Source: JBMNRY01 sp050944915 (GTDB taxonomy: Bacteria > Bacillota > Limnochordia > JAAZLZ01). Taken from it: DNA of 29,997 nt. The notes beneath the pieces were generated by a model. That model did not search any database. It saw only the letters and a list, made by a program, of their open reading frames with translations, and was not told the origin of the DNA. Each line of letters begins with the position of its first letter. Positions within the stretch are counted from its first letter, which is position 1. Below, in pieces: positions 7,348-14,738 of this stretch. The translations under genes were made by a program, and so were the position numbers. The stretch is from NCBI GenBank assembly GCA_050944915.1, contig JBMNRY010000015.1:1-29997 (forward strand). The letters run 5' to 3'.

Positions 7348-8388
7348 CTAATACCCGAATTTTTGCCTATTGGCCACATGTTCCGCGAAGGTACGACTAA
7401 AGGCATGGGTGCCATCACCCTTAGCCACAAAATACATATAATCCACATCGGCTGGGTTAATGACAGCCTTAATAGAAGCCAAACCGGGACTAGCGATGGG
7501 ACCAGGCGGCAGTCCAGCATAGCGATAGGTATTATAAGGAGAATCGATCTCCAAATCCCGATATAGCACCCTATTCCGCTGTTCTTCCATCACATAACGC
7601 ACCGTAGGATCCGCTTGGAGGCGCATCCCGATCCGCAATCGATTGTGAAATACCCCGGCGATCAAAGGACGCTCCGAATCATAAAGGGCTTCCTTTTCCA
7701 CAATAGAAGCCAAAGTCATCACTTCGTGAAGATTCATATCTACCCCATTTTCGGCCACCAAAGGCGGAACCAATTCCAGGAAGCGATTGACCATAATCTT
7801 AATGATTTCCTCTTCCCGTTGACCTCGCACAAACCGATAGGTATCGGGGAAGAGATAACCTTCCAAGGTGGCTACAGGCTTGTCCACGGGAGGATGATCT
7901 CCATAGATCAACCGCTCATCTTGGGCTAGCTCCAGGAATCGCTCTGGATCCACCAATCCCTTATCGGCCAAGACTTGGGCGATCTCCGCCAAGTTTAGCC
8001 CTTCATAGATGGTCACGTTCACCGGAGCCACATTTCCCGCCTGTAAGGTATCGATGATCTCCCAGGGGGACATACTAGCCTTAAGGAGATAATCTCCCGC
8101 CTTCAAATCGCCATCGGTCCGAAAGATCCGGGAAAACCAGGTGAAGGTGCGGGCATCACGGATCAAACCTTCTTCTTGGAGTAGCTGGGCGATCTCTTGA
8201 CTAGAGGAGCCCCGGGGGATGGAGATCAGCTGTTCCACCGCATAGGGTTCGGCCTGCAGGGGTCTAAGCTGGTAGGCGATGATGGCGATCACGACAATCA
8301 GGGCCGTGACCGCGCTCCACAATAGCGGTTTGACCCACTTTGCTAACCATTCCTGTAACGGGGTTTCTCTAAACAATGGTGTCGCCAT
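7348..8388 (-). CDS. mltG: endolytic murein transglycosylase MltG
   Basis: This is a 346-residue membrane-anchored lytic transglycosylase that cuts nascent peptidoglycan strands and sets glycan length. One N-terminal transmembrane helix lies at about residues 20-40, after a short basic cytoplasmic part. Residues 46-120 look like the LysM-like subdomain. The YceG catalytic domain follows with EGYLFPDTY (176-184), ASIVEKEA holding the likely catalytic E231, and GVFHNRLRIGMRLQADPTVRY. The start is ATG at 8388-8386 with AGGAGG six bases upstream. It lies between the DUF1292 gene and trhP as in many Bacillota, and has its own strong promoter within the operon. Length and catalytic residues are intact. 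Confidence 0.93.
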   Translation of the reverse strand: MATPLFRETPLQEWLAKWVKPLLWSAVTALIVVIAIIAYQLRPLQAEPYAVEQLISIPRGSSSQEIAQLLQEEGLIRDARTFTWFSRIFRTDGDLKAGDYLLKASMSPWEIIDTLQAGNVAPVNVTIYEGLNLAEIAQVLADKGLVDPERFLELAQDERLIYGDHPPVDKPVATLEGYLFPDTYRFVRGQREEEIIKIMVNRFLELVPPLVAENGVDMNLHEVMTLASIVEKEALYDSERPLIAGVFHNRLRIGMRLQADPTVRYVMEEQRNRVLYRDLEIDSPYNTYRYAGLPPGPIASPGLASIKAVINPADVDYMYFVAKGDGTHAFSRTFAEHVANRQKFGY

Positions 8389-8414
8389 GATTTACCTCCT
8401 ATAAACATAACGCC

Positions 8415-8443
8415 ATTATACAAGGTAAATTCATTTCTGGCAA
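8415..8443 (-). promoter_or_regulatory. internal sigma-A promoter for mltG-trhP
   Basis: TTGCCA (8443-8438) and a perfect TATAAT (8420-8415) are separated by 17 bases on the minus strand, in the 57-base gap between the DUF1292 gene and mltG. The predicted start near 8408 leaves a leader of about 20 bases containing the AGGAGG site. Confidence 0.75.
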
Positions 8444-8445
8444 TG

Positions 8446-8700
8446 TTACTCGTCTAGTTCCTGCTCCTCCAAAGCGGCGATGACGGCATCGAGTTCCTCA
8501 TCATCCAACACCGAAACCAGGGTCATCTCTTCGTTTTCTTCATCTTCCGACTCGATGCGAAAGACTACCCCTTCTTCACCATCCCCATCGACGGGGATTA
8601 AGATCACATAGCGTAAATCCCCAACGTCGACGGTGTCATAAAAGGTAAAGGAATGCTCAACACCATCATCATCGACCAATACGATACTCTCATCGATCAT
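8446..8700 (-). CDS. DUF1292 family protein (YrzB-like)
   Basis: This is an 84-residue, very acidic small protein. It matches the DUF1292 pattern: an N-terminal beta-rich segment (IVLVDDDGVEHSFTFYDTVDVGDLRYVILIPVD), a middle VVFRIESEDEENEEMTLVSVLDDEEL, and a C-terminal helix (DAVIAALEEQELDE). The molecular function is unknown. Its position between ruvX and mltG is conserved across Bacillota (yrzB in B. subtilis). It starts at ATG 8700-8698 with a weak GGTTGA upstream, 57 bases after ruvX. No membrane segment or signal peptide is visible. Confidence 0.88.
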   Translation of the reverse strand: MIDESIVLVDDDGVEHSFTFYDTVDVGDLRYVILIPVDGDGEEGVVFRIESEDEENEEMTLVSVLDDEELDAVIAALEEQELDE

Positions 8701-8757
8701 TTTTTCAACCTACTTTCCCTAAGTTTGTCTTTATAGCCTCTCCCGTCCCCCGTTGAT

Positions 8758-9183
8758 TCATACTGAGCGACGGTCGAGATAGCTTTGGAGGATTAAAGCG
8801 GCCGCCAATTTATCGACCACCGCTTTGCGCCCGGCCCGTTTGACATCGGCGGCCAGTAAGAGCTTTTCCGCCTGGGCGGTTGTAAAGCGTTCATCTTGGT
8901 AACTAATAGGAAGCTGCACATCCCGGTCCTTTAAGTATTGGTCTAACCGCTGGGCGAATTGACGCACCCGCTGGGCTTCGGGGCCTTGGGACCCATCGGT
9001 GCGCAAAGGCAAACCGATCAACAGCTCTTCCACTTCATACTCCAGGATCAGCTGCCACAGCCGTTCCAACTCTCTGTTTTGGCCACGGCGGATAGTCTCT
9101 AGGCCTTGGCCCGTTAAACCTAAGGGATCGGAAACAGCCACACCGACAGTCTTTTGGCCTACGTCCAAAGCCATGATCCGCAT
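8758..9183 (-). CDS. ruvX: putative Holliday junction resolvase / pre-16S rRNA nuclease RuvX (YqgF)
   Basis: This 141-residue RNase H-fold nuclease of the YqgF family has typical length. The first strand carries the catalytic aspartate in MRIMALDVGQKTVGVAVSDPLG. The middle strand reads EELLIGLPLRTDGSQGPEAQRV, and the later acidic site is in QDERFTTAQAEKLLLAADVKRAGRKAVVDKLAAALILQSYLD, with a DE pair and the final conserved D of the DxxAA segment. The family matures the 5' end of 16S rRNA in E. coli, and in some bacteria resolves Holliday junctions. The start is ATG 9183-9181 with GGAGG upstream. It follows the aldo/keto reductase gene by 10 bases, within the alaS operon. Confidence 0.93.
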   Translation of the reverse strand: MRIMALDVGQKTVGVAVSDPLGLTGQGLETIRRGQNRELERLWQLILEYEVEELLIGLPLRTDGSQGPEAQRVRQFAQRLDQYLKDRDVQLPISYQDERFTTAQAEKLLLAADVKRAGRKAVVDKLAAALILQSYLDRRSV

Positions 9184-9193
9184 GGTAGCCCTC

Positions 9194-10138
9194 CTAAATG
9201 ATCTTTAAGGCAAAATCGGGACAAGCTGCCCCACAGTAACCACATAAGATACAGCGGGAACTATCCACCCTACATCGATCATCGACTATACTTAAAGCCT
9301 GGGCTGAACAGGCTTCGACACAAGCTCCACAACCGAGACACCAAGATTCCACATGGAGGGCCCGGGGTGTTGCTTGGACACTGGCCCTTAAGTCGTTCTC
9401 GATGGGCTCACCTTGGAAGAGCTTGATATTCATCAACAGCTCCGCCCTGCTTTTCATGCCCACCGCGATGGAAGCTAGACTATCTAATCCGAGACAGAAT
9501 TGCAAGGCCTCCTCGGCCCTAGTTCGCAAATGGCCCCCACCTAAGGGTTTCATCCCGAAGAGCCCTTTGCCCATCTGCTGGGCCAGCTCCATGGCCTGGC
9601 ACATCTCCTCCGCGGTTCCATCAACGATGCCGATCCCGGTCTTATTGATCAAAGGCATAATGATCTCCATATCTTCATGGACGGCACCGGCCCGCACCCC
9701 TGCGATATGATGGGTCGAAAGGCCAATGGAGCCAATGATCCCCCGCTCCTTGGCTTCCAAAAGATAATCAATAGCTCCCCGATGGCCCCGCAGGGTATGG
9801 GCCGATTCCTGCTCATGGAGGAGCCAGATTTCAATCCGATCCCGGTCTAATTCCCGCCGGGCCCGCTCCACCGTTTGGGCCATCTCCTCCGCGGTCACCG
9901 CATAGGATTTGGAAGCGATAATCACTTCCCCAGCATATCCCTTCAGAGCTTCTCGAATGTAGGGATAAGTCCCGTACAAATCAGCTGTATCGATGAAATT
10001 GATCCCCATCTCCAAGCCTTCTCGCAATAAAGCAGCCCCCTCAGACAAGGGCAGCCTGTTCTGCAGGGGGCCTAAAGCCAAAGAACCAAAGCAGAGGCGA
10101 CTGACCCGCCACCTGCCTAGTTGCCTTTTCTCCACCAT
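9194..10138 (-). CDS. aldo/keto reductase fused to a C-terminal 2[4Fe-4S] ferredoxin domain
   Basis: This 314-residue protein has an aldo/keto reductase TIM barrel (about residues 1-255). The catalytic tetrad appears as D50 and Y55 (FIDTADLYG), K77 (ASKS) and H108 (WLLHEQ). The C-terminus adds a bacterial-ferredoxin-like domain with two complete CxxCxxCxxxC motifs, CLGCGACVEAC and CILCGYCGAAC, each able to bind a [4Fe-4S] cluster. Such fusions are common in anaerobes and are thought to move electrons between ferredoxin and a nicotinamide or organic substrate; the substrate is unknown. It is inserted between ireB and ruvX, which are normally adjacent. GGAGG lies upstream of ATG 10138-10136. 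At 314 residues it is at the short end for this type of fusion but shows no break. Confidence 0.9.
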   Translation of the reverse strand: MVEKRQLGRWRVSRLCFGSLALGPLQNRLPLSEGAALLREGLEMGINFIDTADLYGTYPYIREALKGYAGEVIIASKSYAVTAEEMAQTVERARRELDRDRIEIWLLHEQESAHTLRGHRGAIDYLLEAKERGIIGSIGLSTHHIAGVRAGAVHEDMEIIMPLINKTGIGIVDGTAEEMCQAMELAQQMGKGLFGMKPLGGGHLRTRAEEALQFCLGLDSLASIAVGMKSRAELLMNIKLFQGEPIENDLRASVQATPRALHVESWCLGCGACVEACSAQALSIVDDRCRVDSSRCILCGYCGAACPDFALKII

Positions 10139-10172
10139 CCTACCTCCAAATTCTAGCCCGGGTAGCCTTTCC

Positions 10173-10436
10173 TTAGGGAACAGCTAAATAATAGCGGACC
10201 AACTCCTCCAGCAGCTCATCCCGTTCTAACTGACGGATTAAGGTTCGGGCACCCCGATGACTGGTAATATAAGTCGGATCACCGGACAGGAGATAGCCAA
10301 CCAGCTGGTTGATAGGATTGTAACCCTTCTCCAGCAGGGCCTGATAGACTTCTTTCAGGATGCGGCCGGCTTCGGTGTCCTTCTCCGTCCCCACATGAAA
10401 CAACATGGTTTCCTCCCGGGGTTCCTTCGGCATCAC
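10173..10436 (-). CDS. ireB: IreB family regulatory phosphoprotein (UPF0297/DUF965)
   Basis: This 87-residue protein closely follows the IreB/YrzL family: EVYQALLEKGYNPINQLVGYLLSGDP, YITSHRGARTLIRQLERDELLEELVRYYL. In Enterococcus faecalis IreB is phosphorylated on N-terminal threonines by the IreK Ser/Thr kinase and lowers peptidoglycan synthesis and cephalosporin resistance. Threonine is present in the N-terminal segment here (EETMLFHVGTEKDTEAG), but exact phosphosites are not assigned. The start is GTG at 10436-10434 with GGAGG seven bases upstream; the ATG immediately following is an alternative. It lies downstream of alaS, as in most Bacillota. Confidence 0.93.
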   Translation of the reverse strand: MMPKEPREETMLFHVGTEKDTEAGRILKEVYQALLEKGYNPINQLVGYLLSGDPTYITSHRGARTLIRQLERDELLEELVRYYLAVP

Positions 10437-10512
10437 TAATCACCCTCCCGCCGGTGGAATGATCAATAGGTCCTCGGTGACTAAATTCCACATCGGCGCC
10501 CTAAACCCTCTC

Positions 10513-13149
10513 CTATTTGCCTTCTTCCAGCTGCTCTTGGAGAATTTTCCGAGCTTGTGTCAGGGCTTCCCCTAACTTGGCGGGGTCTTTACCCCCCGCT
10601 TGGGCCATATCGGGCCGACCTCCCCCGCCGCCTCCGACGATGGGAGCTACACCTTTGACGATTTGACCCATATGCAAGCCTTTCTTCGTCAATTCCTTAC
10701 TGGCCATAGCCACCAATTGGACCTTTTCATCCTGGACCGAAGCCAAGATGACGACTCCCGGTGAAAGCTTATCCCGGAGGCGATCCCCTAGCTGGCGCAA
10801 GCCATCCATATCTACATCGGAGACTTGGCTGATGATCACGTCGAAATCCCCAAGTCTTTCCCTTTGGGCCAGAAGTTCATCGGCCTGGGCACCGGCCATC
10901 TCCTTCCGGAGCCGGCTGATTTCCCGGTTCAGCTCTTCCCTTTCGGCCAACAGGCGTTCTAACTTGTCGACTAAATCATCGGGCCCCGTTTCCAGCCGAC
11001 TGGCCAGATTATTGATCAAACGGTCCCGTTCCGCCAAGTAGGCCAGGGAACTATAACCAGTCACCGCTTCGATACGGCGTACCCCAGCGGCGATGCTCCC
11101 TTCCGATAGGATCTTAAACAAACCGATTTCCCCCGTGGCTTCCACATGGGTACCACCACAGAGTTCAGTGCTAAAATCACCGACACTAACCACCCGGACC
11201 TCATCACCATACTTTTCCCCAAAGAGAGCCAGGGCCCCTAATTCCTTCGCCTTATCTATGGGCATCAGCCGGGTACGAACTCCCCCGTTGGTTAGAATCT
11301 CCCGATTGACGATGGATTCCACCTGGGCCAATTCCTCAGGGGTAGGACTTTGGAAATGGGTAAAGTCAAAGCGCAAGCGGTCCGCTGAGACCAAAGAGCC
11401 GGCCTGGTTTACATGGTCCCCCAAGACAGTCCTTAGGGCCTGATGGAGCAAATGGGTGGCCGTATGGTTGCGCATCAGGGCGTAGCGCCGTTGGGCATCG
11501 ACGGTGGCTTGCAAGGTATCGCCCACTCGAAGAGCACCGGCTACCATCTGACCCCGATGGAGGATAACCTCTCCCCTTTGCTGGACATCTTCCACCTGGA
11601 ACTGACCCTGAACTCCGGTTAAAGTACCGGTATCGGCCTCCTGGCCGCCGCTAGCAGCATAAAAGGGCGTCCGATCGATGATGATCTCCCCGGCTTGTCC
11701 CCCGGTGATCTCCTCTACCGACTGACCATCGACCAGGATCCCCAAGATTTGAGCTTCCTGTTCTAGTTTTTCGTAACCGACAAACTGGGAAACTAGGCCC
11801 TTTAGGGCTGGACTGTTGTCTTCATCGCCTAGATAACCAGACTGTTTTACCGCGGCTCGGGCCCGACTTCGTTGGGCTTCCATGGCCGCCGCAAAACCCT
11901 GCTCATCGACCTTAATCCCCGCTTCCGCGGCGATTTCCCTGGTCAATTCGAAGGGGAAACCATAGGTATCATATAACTTAAAGGCATCGCTACCGGCAAT
12001 GATATTGCCATTGGAACGGGCCTTGGCGATCATCTCATCTAAAAGACTCATCCCTGTATCGAGGGTATGATGGAAACGTTCCTCTTCGAGGGCAATGACC
12101 TGTTTAATGTAAGGCGCTTTCTCGACGATTTCCCCATAGCCTTCCGCCATGATGTCGATGACTACCTGGGCCAACTCCGACAAGAAGGGACGGGTAATCC
12201 CTAATAGTCGGGCGTGGCGCACCGCCCGCCGCAGCAGACGCCGGAGGACATAACCCCGGCCTTCGTTGCTGGGCAACACACCGTCGAAAATCAAGAAGAC
12301 GACACCCCGCAAATGGTCTGTCAAAACCCGCAGAGATTCGTCGATTTTTGGATCTTGACCATAGGTCACACCGGCCACCCCAGCGGCATGCTGGAGGATG
12401 GGCTGGAGCAAGTCGATTTCGAAGATGTTGTCCACATCCTGCAAGATGCAGGCCACCCGATCAAGGCCCATCCCCGTATCGATTCCAGTGCGCTCCAAGG
12501 GCGTCAAATTACCTTCGGCATCCTGATAAAACTGGATGAAGACTAGATTCCAAAATTCCATGAACCGATCGCAATCACAACCGGGCTTGCAATCGGTTCG
12601 TCCACACCCCCGTTCTTCCCCTCGATCGAGGTGGAGTTCTGAACAAGGTCCACAGGGTCCAACACCGATCTCCCAGAAGTTATCTTCCCGGCCTAGGCGG
12701 ACGATCCGCTCCAGGGGTACACCGATCTGTTGATGCCAAATCTGTTCGGCCTCATCATCATCGGTATATATAGTCACCCATAACTTATCGATGGGTAGTT
12801 GTAAATGCTCGATGGTAAACTCCCATGCCCAACGGATGGCTTCTTCCTTGAAATAATCTCCGAAAGAAAAATTGCCTAACATCTCAAAGAAGGTGGCATG
12901 CCGGGCCGTTTTGCCCACCTGATCGATATCGGGAGTCCGTAAACAGCGCTGACAGGTGGTAATCCTCGAAGCAGGCGGCTCTTCTTTCCCTAAGAAATAT
13001 GGTTTAAAAGGCACCATCCCGGCTCCAGTCAGCAGGAGAGTAGGATCGTTTGCCGGTACCAAAGAGGCACTAGGAAGCCGTAGATGACCTTTGCTTTCGA
13101 AAAACCGTAGATAATTTTCCCTTAATTCATTGCTACTCCATTTTTGCAT
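10513..13149 (-). CDS. alaS: alanyl-tRNA synthetase
   Basis: This 878-residue class II synthetase charges tRNA-Ala. The N-terminal catalytic domain begins with the conserved LRENYLRFFESKGHLRLPSASLVPANDPTLLLTGAGMVPFKPYFLG and TTCQRCLRTPDIDQVGKTARHATFFEMLGNFSFGDYFK. The editing domain that removes mischarged Ser or Gly has HTATH (562-566) and the metal-binding CGGTHVE (C664, H668). The C-terminal part has a coiled coil (about 725-765), a C-Ala domain and the glycine-rich VGGGGGGRPDMAQAGG. All hallmark residues are present and length is normal. The start is ATG 13149-13147 with AGGAGG upstream. It is the first gene of the operon and has a consensus promoter. No T-box is present in the 87-base leader. 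Confidence 0.97.
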   Translation of the reverse strand: MQKWSSNELRENYLRFFESKGHLRLPSASLVPANDPTLLLTGAGMVPFKPYFLGKEEPPASRITTCQRCLRTPDIDQVGKTARHATFFEMLGNFSFGDYFKEEAIRWAWEFTIEHLQLPIDKLWVTIYTDDDEAEQIWHQQIGVPLERIVRLGREDNFWEIGVGPCGPCSELHLDRGEERGCGRTDCKPGCDCDRFMEFWNLVFIQFYQDAEGNLTPLERTGIDTGMGLDRVACILQDVDNIFEIDLLQPILQHAAGVAGVTYGQDPKIDESLRVLTDHLRGVVFLIFDGVLPSNEGRGYVLRRLLRRAVRHARLLGITRPFLSELAQVVIDIMAEGYGEIVEKAPYIKQVIALEEERFHHTLDTGMSLLDEMIAKARSNGNIIAGSDAFKLYDTYGFPFELTREIAAEAGIKVDEQGFAAAMEAQRSRARAAVKQSGYLGDEDNSPALKGLVSQFVGYEKLEQEAQILGILVDGQSVEEITGGQAGEIIIDRTPFYAASGGQEADTGTLTGVQGQFQVEDVQQRGEVILHRGQMVAGALRVGDTLQATVDAQRRYALMRNHTATHLLHQALRTVLGDHVNQAGSLVSADRLRFDFTHFQSPTPEELAQVESIVNREILTNGGVRTRLMPIDKAKELGALALFGEKYGDEVRVVSVGDFSTELCGGTHVEATGEIGLFKILSEGSIAAGVRRIEAVTGYSSLAYLAERDRLINNLASRLETGPDDLVDKLERLLAEREELNREISRLRKEMAGAQADELLAQRERLGDFDVIISQVSDVDMDGLRQLGDRLRDKLSPGVVILASVQDEKVQLVAMASKELTKKGLHMGQIVKGVAPIVGGGGGGRPDMAQAGGKDPAKLGEALTQARKILQEQLEEGK

Positions 13150-13211
13150 TTCGACACCTCCTCGGCAGGCAAACTGCTATTTTCCAAGAACTACCTAGAT
13201 TTTCATCTTTC

Positions 13212-13240
13212 ATCTTACCCAACAGCTATTAGTTTGTCAA
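13212..13240 (-). promoter_or_regulatory. sigma-A promoter for the alaS operon
   Basis: TTGACA (13240-13235) and TAAGAT (13217-13212) are separated by 17 bases on the minus strand. The -35 overlaps the last codon and stop of the upstream permease gene. The predicted start near 13205 leaves a leader of about 55 bases. Confidence 0.75.
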
Positions 13241-14292
13241 ACCTCCCGCAAGATTTTGAACCAATAAAGGAGTAAAACCTTGCTAATGGCCGCTAAGGGC
13301 ACTCCGATCAATAAGCCGATGATACCCATCAACTCTCCGCCGATCAATAAGGCCGCGATGACCACCAAGGGATGCAGGCCCACCCGATCCCCCATGATCT
13401 TCGGGGCCAAGATGCTGCTTTCCACCTGGTTGACGCCAATAAAAAGCAGGATCACCCATAAAATGGTCAAGGGCGACTGGAAAGAAGCTAATACCATAGC
13501 CGGCATAATCGCGATGATGGGTCCAAAATAGGGGATTACATCGAACATTCCGGCTACCACCCCGATGAGCAAGGCGTAGCGCACTCCCAACAGGGATAAG
13601 CCGATGCCGATGAGAGCCCCTACTACCGCCGATACTAAGACCTGTCCCCTGATAAAACCATGCAGGACATCGTTGATATCGGCCAATAATTCTTCCACTC
13701 CCGCCTGCCGCCGGGGGGAGATAAACAGTAAAAACTGCTCTCTAATGGCCGGTAAATCCCGGAGGATATAAAAGGCGATGATGGGTGCGAGGACTAAACT
13801 AAAGGCCCGTCCCAAGAGATTGACGACCAGCTCCACCATCCGGCGGGCGAAAAGTTCCAAGCCCCGTTGAATCCCGTCGACAAAACTAAAGAGACTATCC
13901 CGCACCGTCGGCGGCAGATCGATCCTTTGGAGATCCCGCAAGGTCACCCGGGCCAAATACTCCCACCGCTCCGCCTGTTGAGGCAAGCTGGCCAAAAACT
14001 GCTCCGTTTGCTCCCGCAAGGGAGGCAAGAGCCACGCGCTTAGGGCCCCGGCCACCAGGATGAAAAACAGATAAACGATGACGATGGCCAAGGTCCGGGG
14101 GATCTCCTTCGCTTCCAACTCCCCCACTAAAGGATTGGCCACATAGACAATGATGATGGCAAAAAGGAAGGGGGTAAGTACACCCCGGATCCAATAGAGG
14201 AACAACAGCCCCCCTAAGGCCAGCAAATACAAAAAGAGACGCCGACCGGACAAAGGCTTGACCACCTCCACCGGGATGAAATCCAAGATCAT
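13237..14292 (-). CDS. AI-2E family transporter (YrrI-like permease)
   Basis: This 351-residue polytopic membrane protein is of the AI-2E transporter family (formerly UPF0118). It has the family architecture: two or three N-terminal helices (FLYLLALGGLLFLYWIRGVLTPFLFAIIIVYVANPL and AIVIVYLFFILVAGALSAWLL), a long amphipathic soluble segment (about 100-165), then further helices including DVIPYFGPIIAIMPAMVLASF and GVNQVESSILAPKIMGDRVGLHPLVVIAALLIGGELMGIIGLLIGVPLAA. The last two carry the most conserved family residues. Members export autoinducer-2 or act as Na+/H+ antiporters; function here is unknown. A homologue (yrrI) lies upstream of alaS in B. subtilis too. The start ATG 14292-14290 has a poorly placed GGGGA. 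A strong terminator upstream means it needs its own promoter. Confidence 0.9.
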   Translation of the reverse strand: MILDFIPVEVVKPLSGRRLFLYLLALGGLLFLYWIRGVLTPFLFAIIIVYVANPLVGELEAKEIPRTLAIVIVYLFFILVAGALSAWLLPPLREQTEQFLASLPQQAERWEYLARVTLRDLQRIDLPPTVRDSLFSFVDGIQRGLELFARRMVELVVNLLGRAFSLVLAPIIAFYILRDLPAIREQFLLFISPRRQAGVEELLADINDVLHGFIRGQVLVSAVVGALIGIGLSLLGVRYALLIGVVAGMFDVIPYFGPIIAIMPAMVLASFQSPLTILWVILLFIGVNQVESSILAPKIMGDRVGLHPLVVIAALLIGGELMGIIGLLIGVPLAAISKVLLLYWFKILREV

Positions 14293-14356
14293 TCCCCGGA
14301 TACCCTAGTATATCCCATTCCCCGGCGCCCTATTTTGAAGAGGCCCTTTTTCCCAT

Positions 14357-14393
14357 AAAAAAACAACCCCCACTGGACCCAGGAAGGGGTTGT
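14357..14393 (-). terminator. strong intrinsic terminator of the isc-mnmA operon
   Basis: On the minus strand ACAACCCC (14393-14386) pairs perfectly with GGGGTTGT (14370-14363) around a 15-base loop, which can pair further. A run of seven T (14363-14357) follows at the end of the stem. It lies 14 bases beyond the stop of the small membrane protein gene and isolates that operon from the AI-2E permease gene. Confidence 0.92.
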
Positions 14394-14407
14394 CGGCTAA
14401 GCTAGTC

Positions 14408-14668
14408 TTACTTCATATTATCGAAAGTACGCTCCATGGTCCGCCGACCCATGCGGTAAACACTACCTAAGCCCTCGGAGCCGAAATCCATAGCTTGGCG
14501 GGCCCGATTAACCCGTTGACTCAAATTACGTACCCGGCGGCGAAACATCCGTTTCATGCTAGGAGAAGTCCGGTCCATCATCATGGCCACCACCCCGGCA
14601 CCGATTAGGCTACCGAAGAACAAACCCCGCCAAAAACGGCCATTGGAACCCATGCCCATGAGATTCAC
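14408..14668 (-). CDS. small basic single-pass membrane protein, YtxH-like
   Basis: This is an 86-residue protein of unknown function. A single hydrophobic segment, RFWRGLFFGSLIGAGVVAMMM (about residues 11-31), is followed by a strongly basic, arginine-rich region (MKRMFRRRVRNLSQRVNRARQAM) and an amphipathic tail. This resembles YtxH-type small proteins (GxxxG-like glycine-rich helix, then a long charged tail), but I cannot assign a family with certainty. The start is GTG 14668-14666 with AGGAG nine bases upstream; internal ATGs three and five codons later are too far from the site. It is the last gene before the terminator at 14357-14393 and 70 bases after mnmA. A CATACTA element in that gap could be a sporulation-type -10. 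Confidence 0.75.
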   Translation of the reverse strand: MNLMGMGSNGRFWRGLFFGSLIGAGVVAMMMDRTSPSMKRMFRRRVRNLSQRVNRARQAMDFGSEGLGSVYRMGRRTMERTFDNMK

Positions 14669-14738
14669 AAAATCTCACTCCTTTCTGGCCAAGCTTCTAC
14701 CTTAGTATGCCCGCCTCGGGAGTGATTATAGCTACAGC

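Noticed and set aside
13150..13236. T-box or riboswitch before alaS
   Set aside because: The leader is short, with only a consensus promoter and AGGAGG; no antiterminator motif or terminator.
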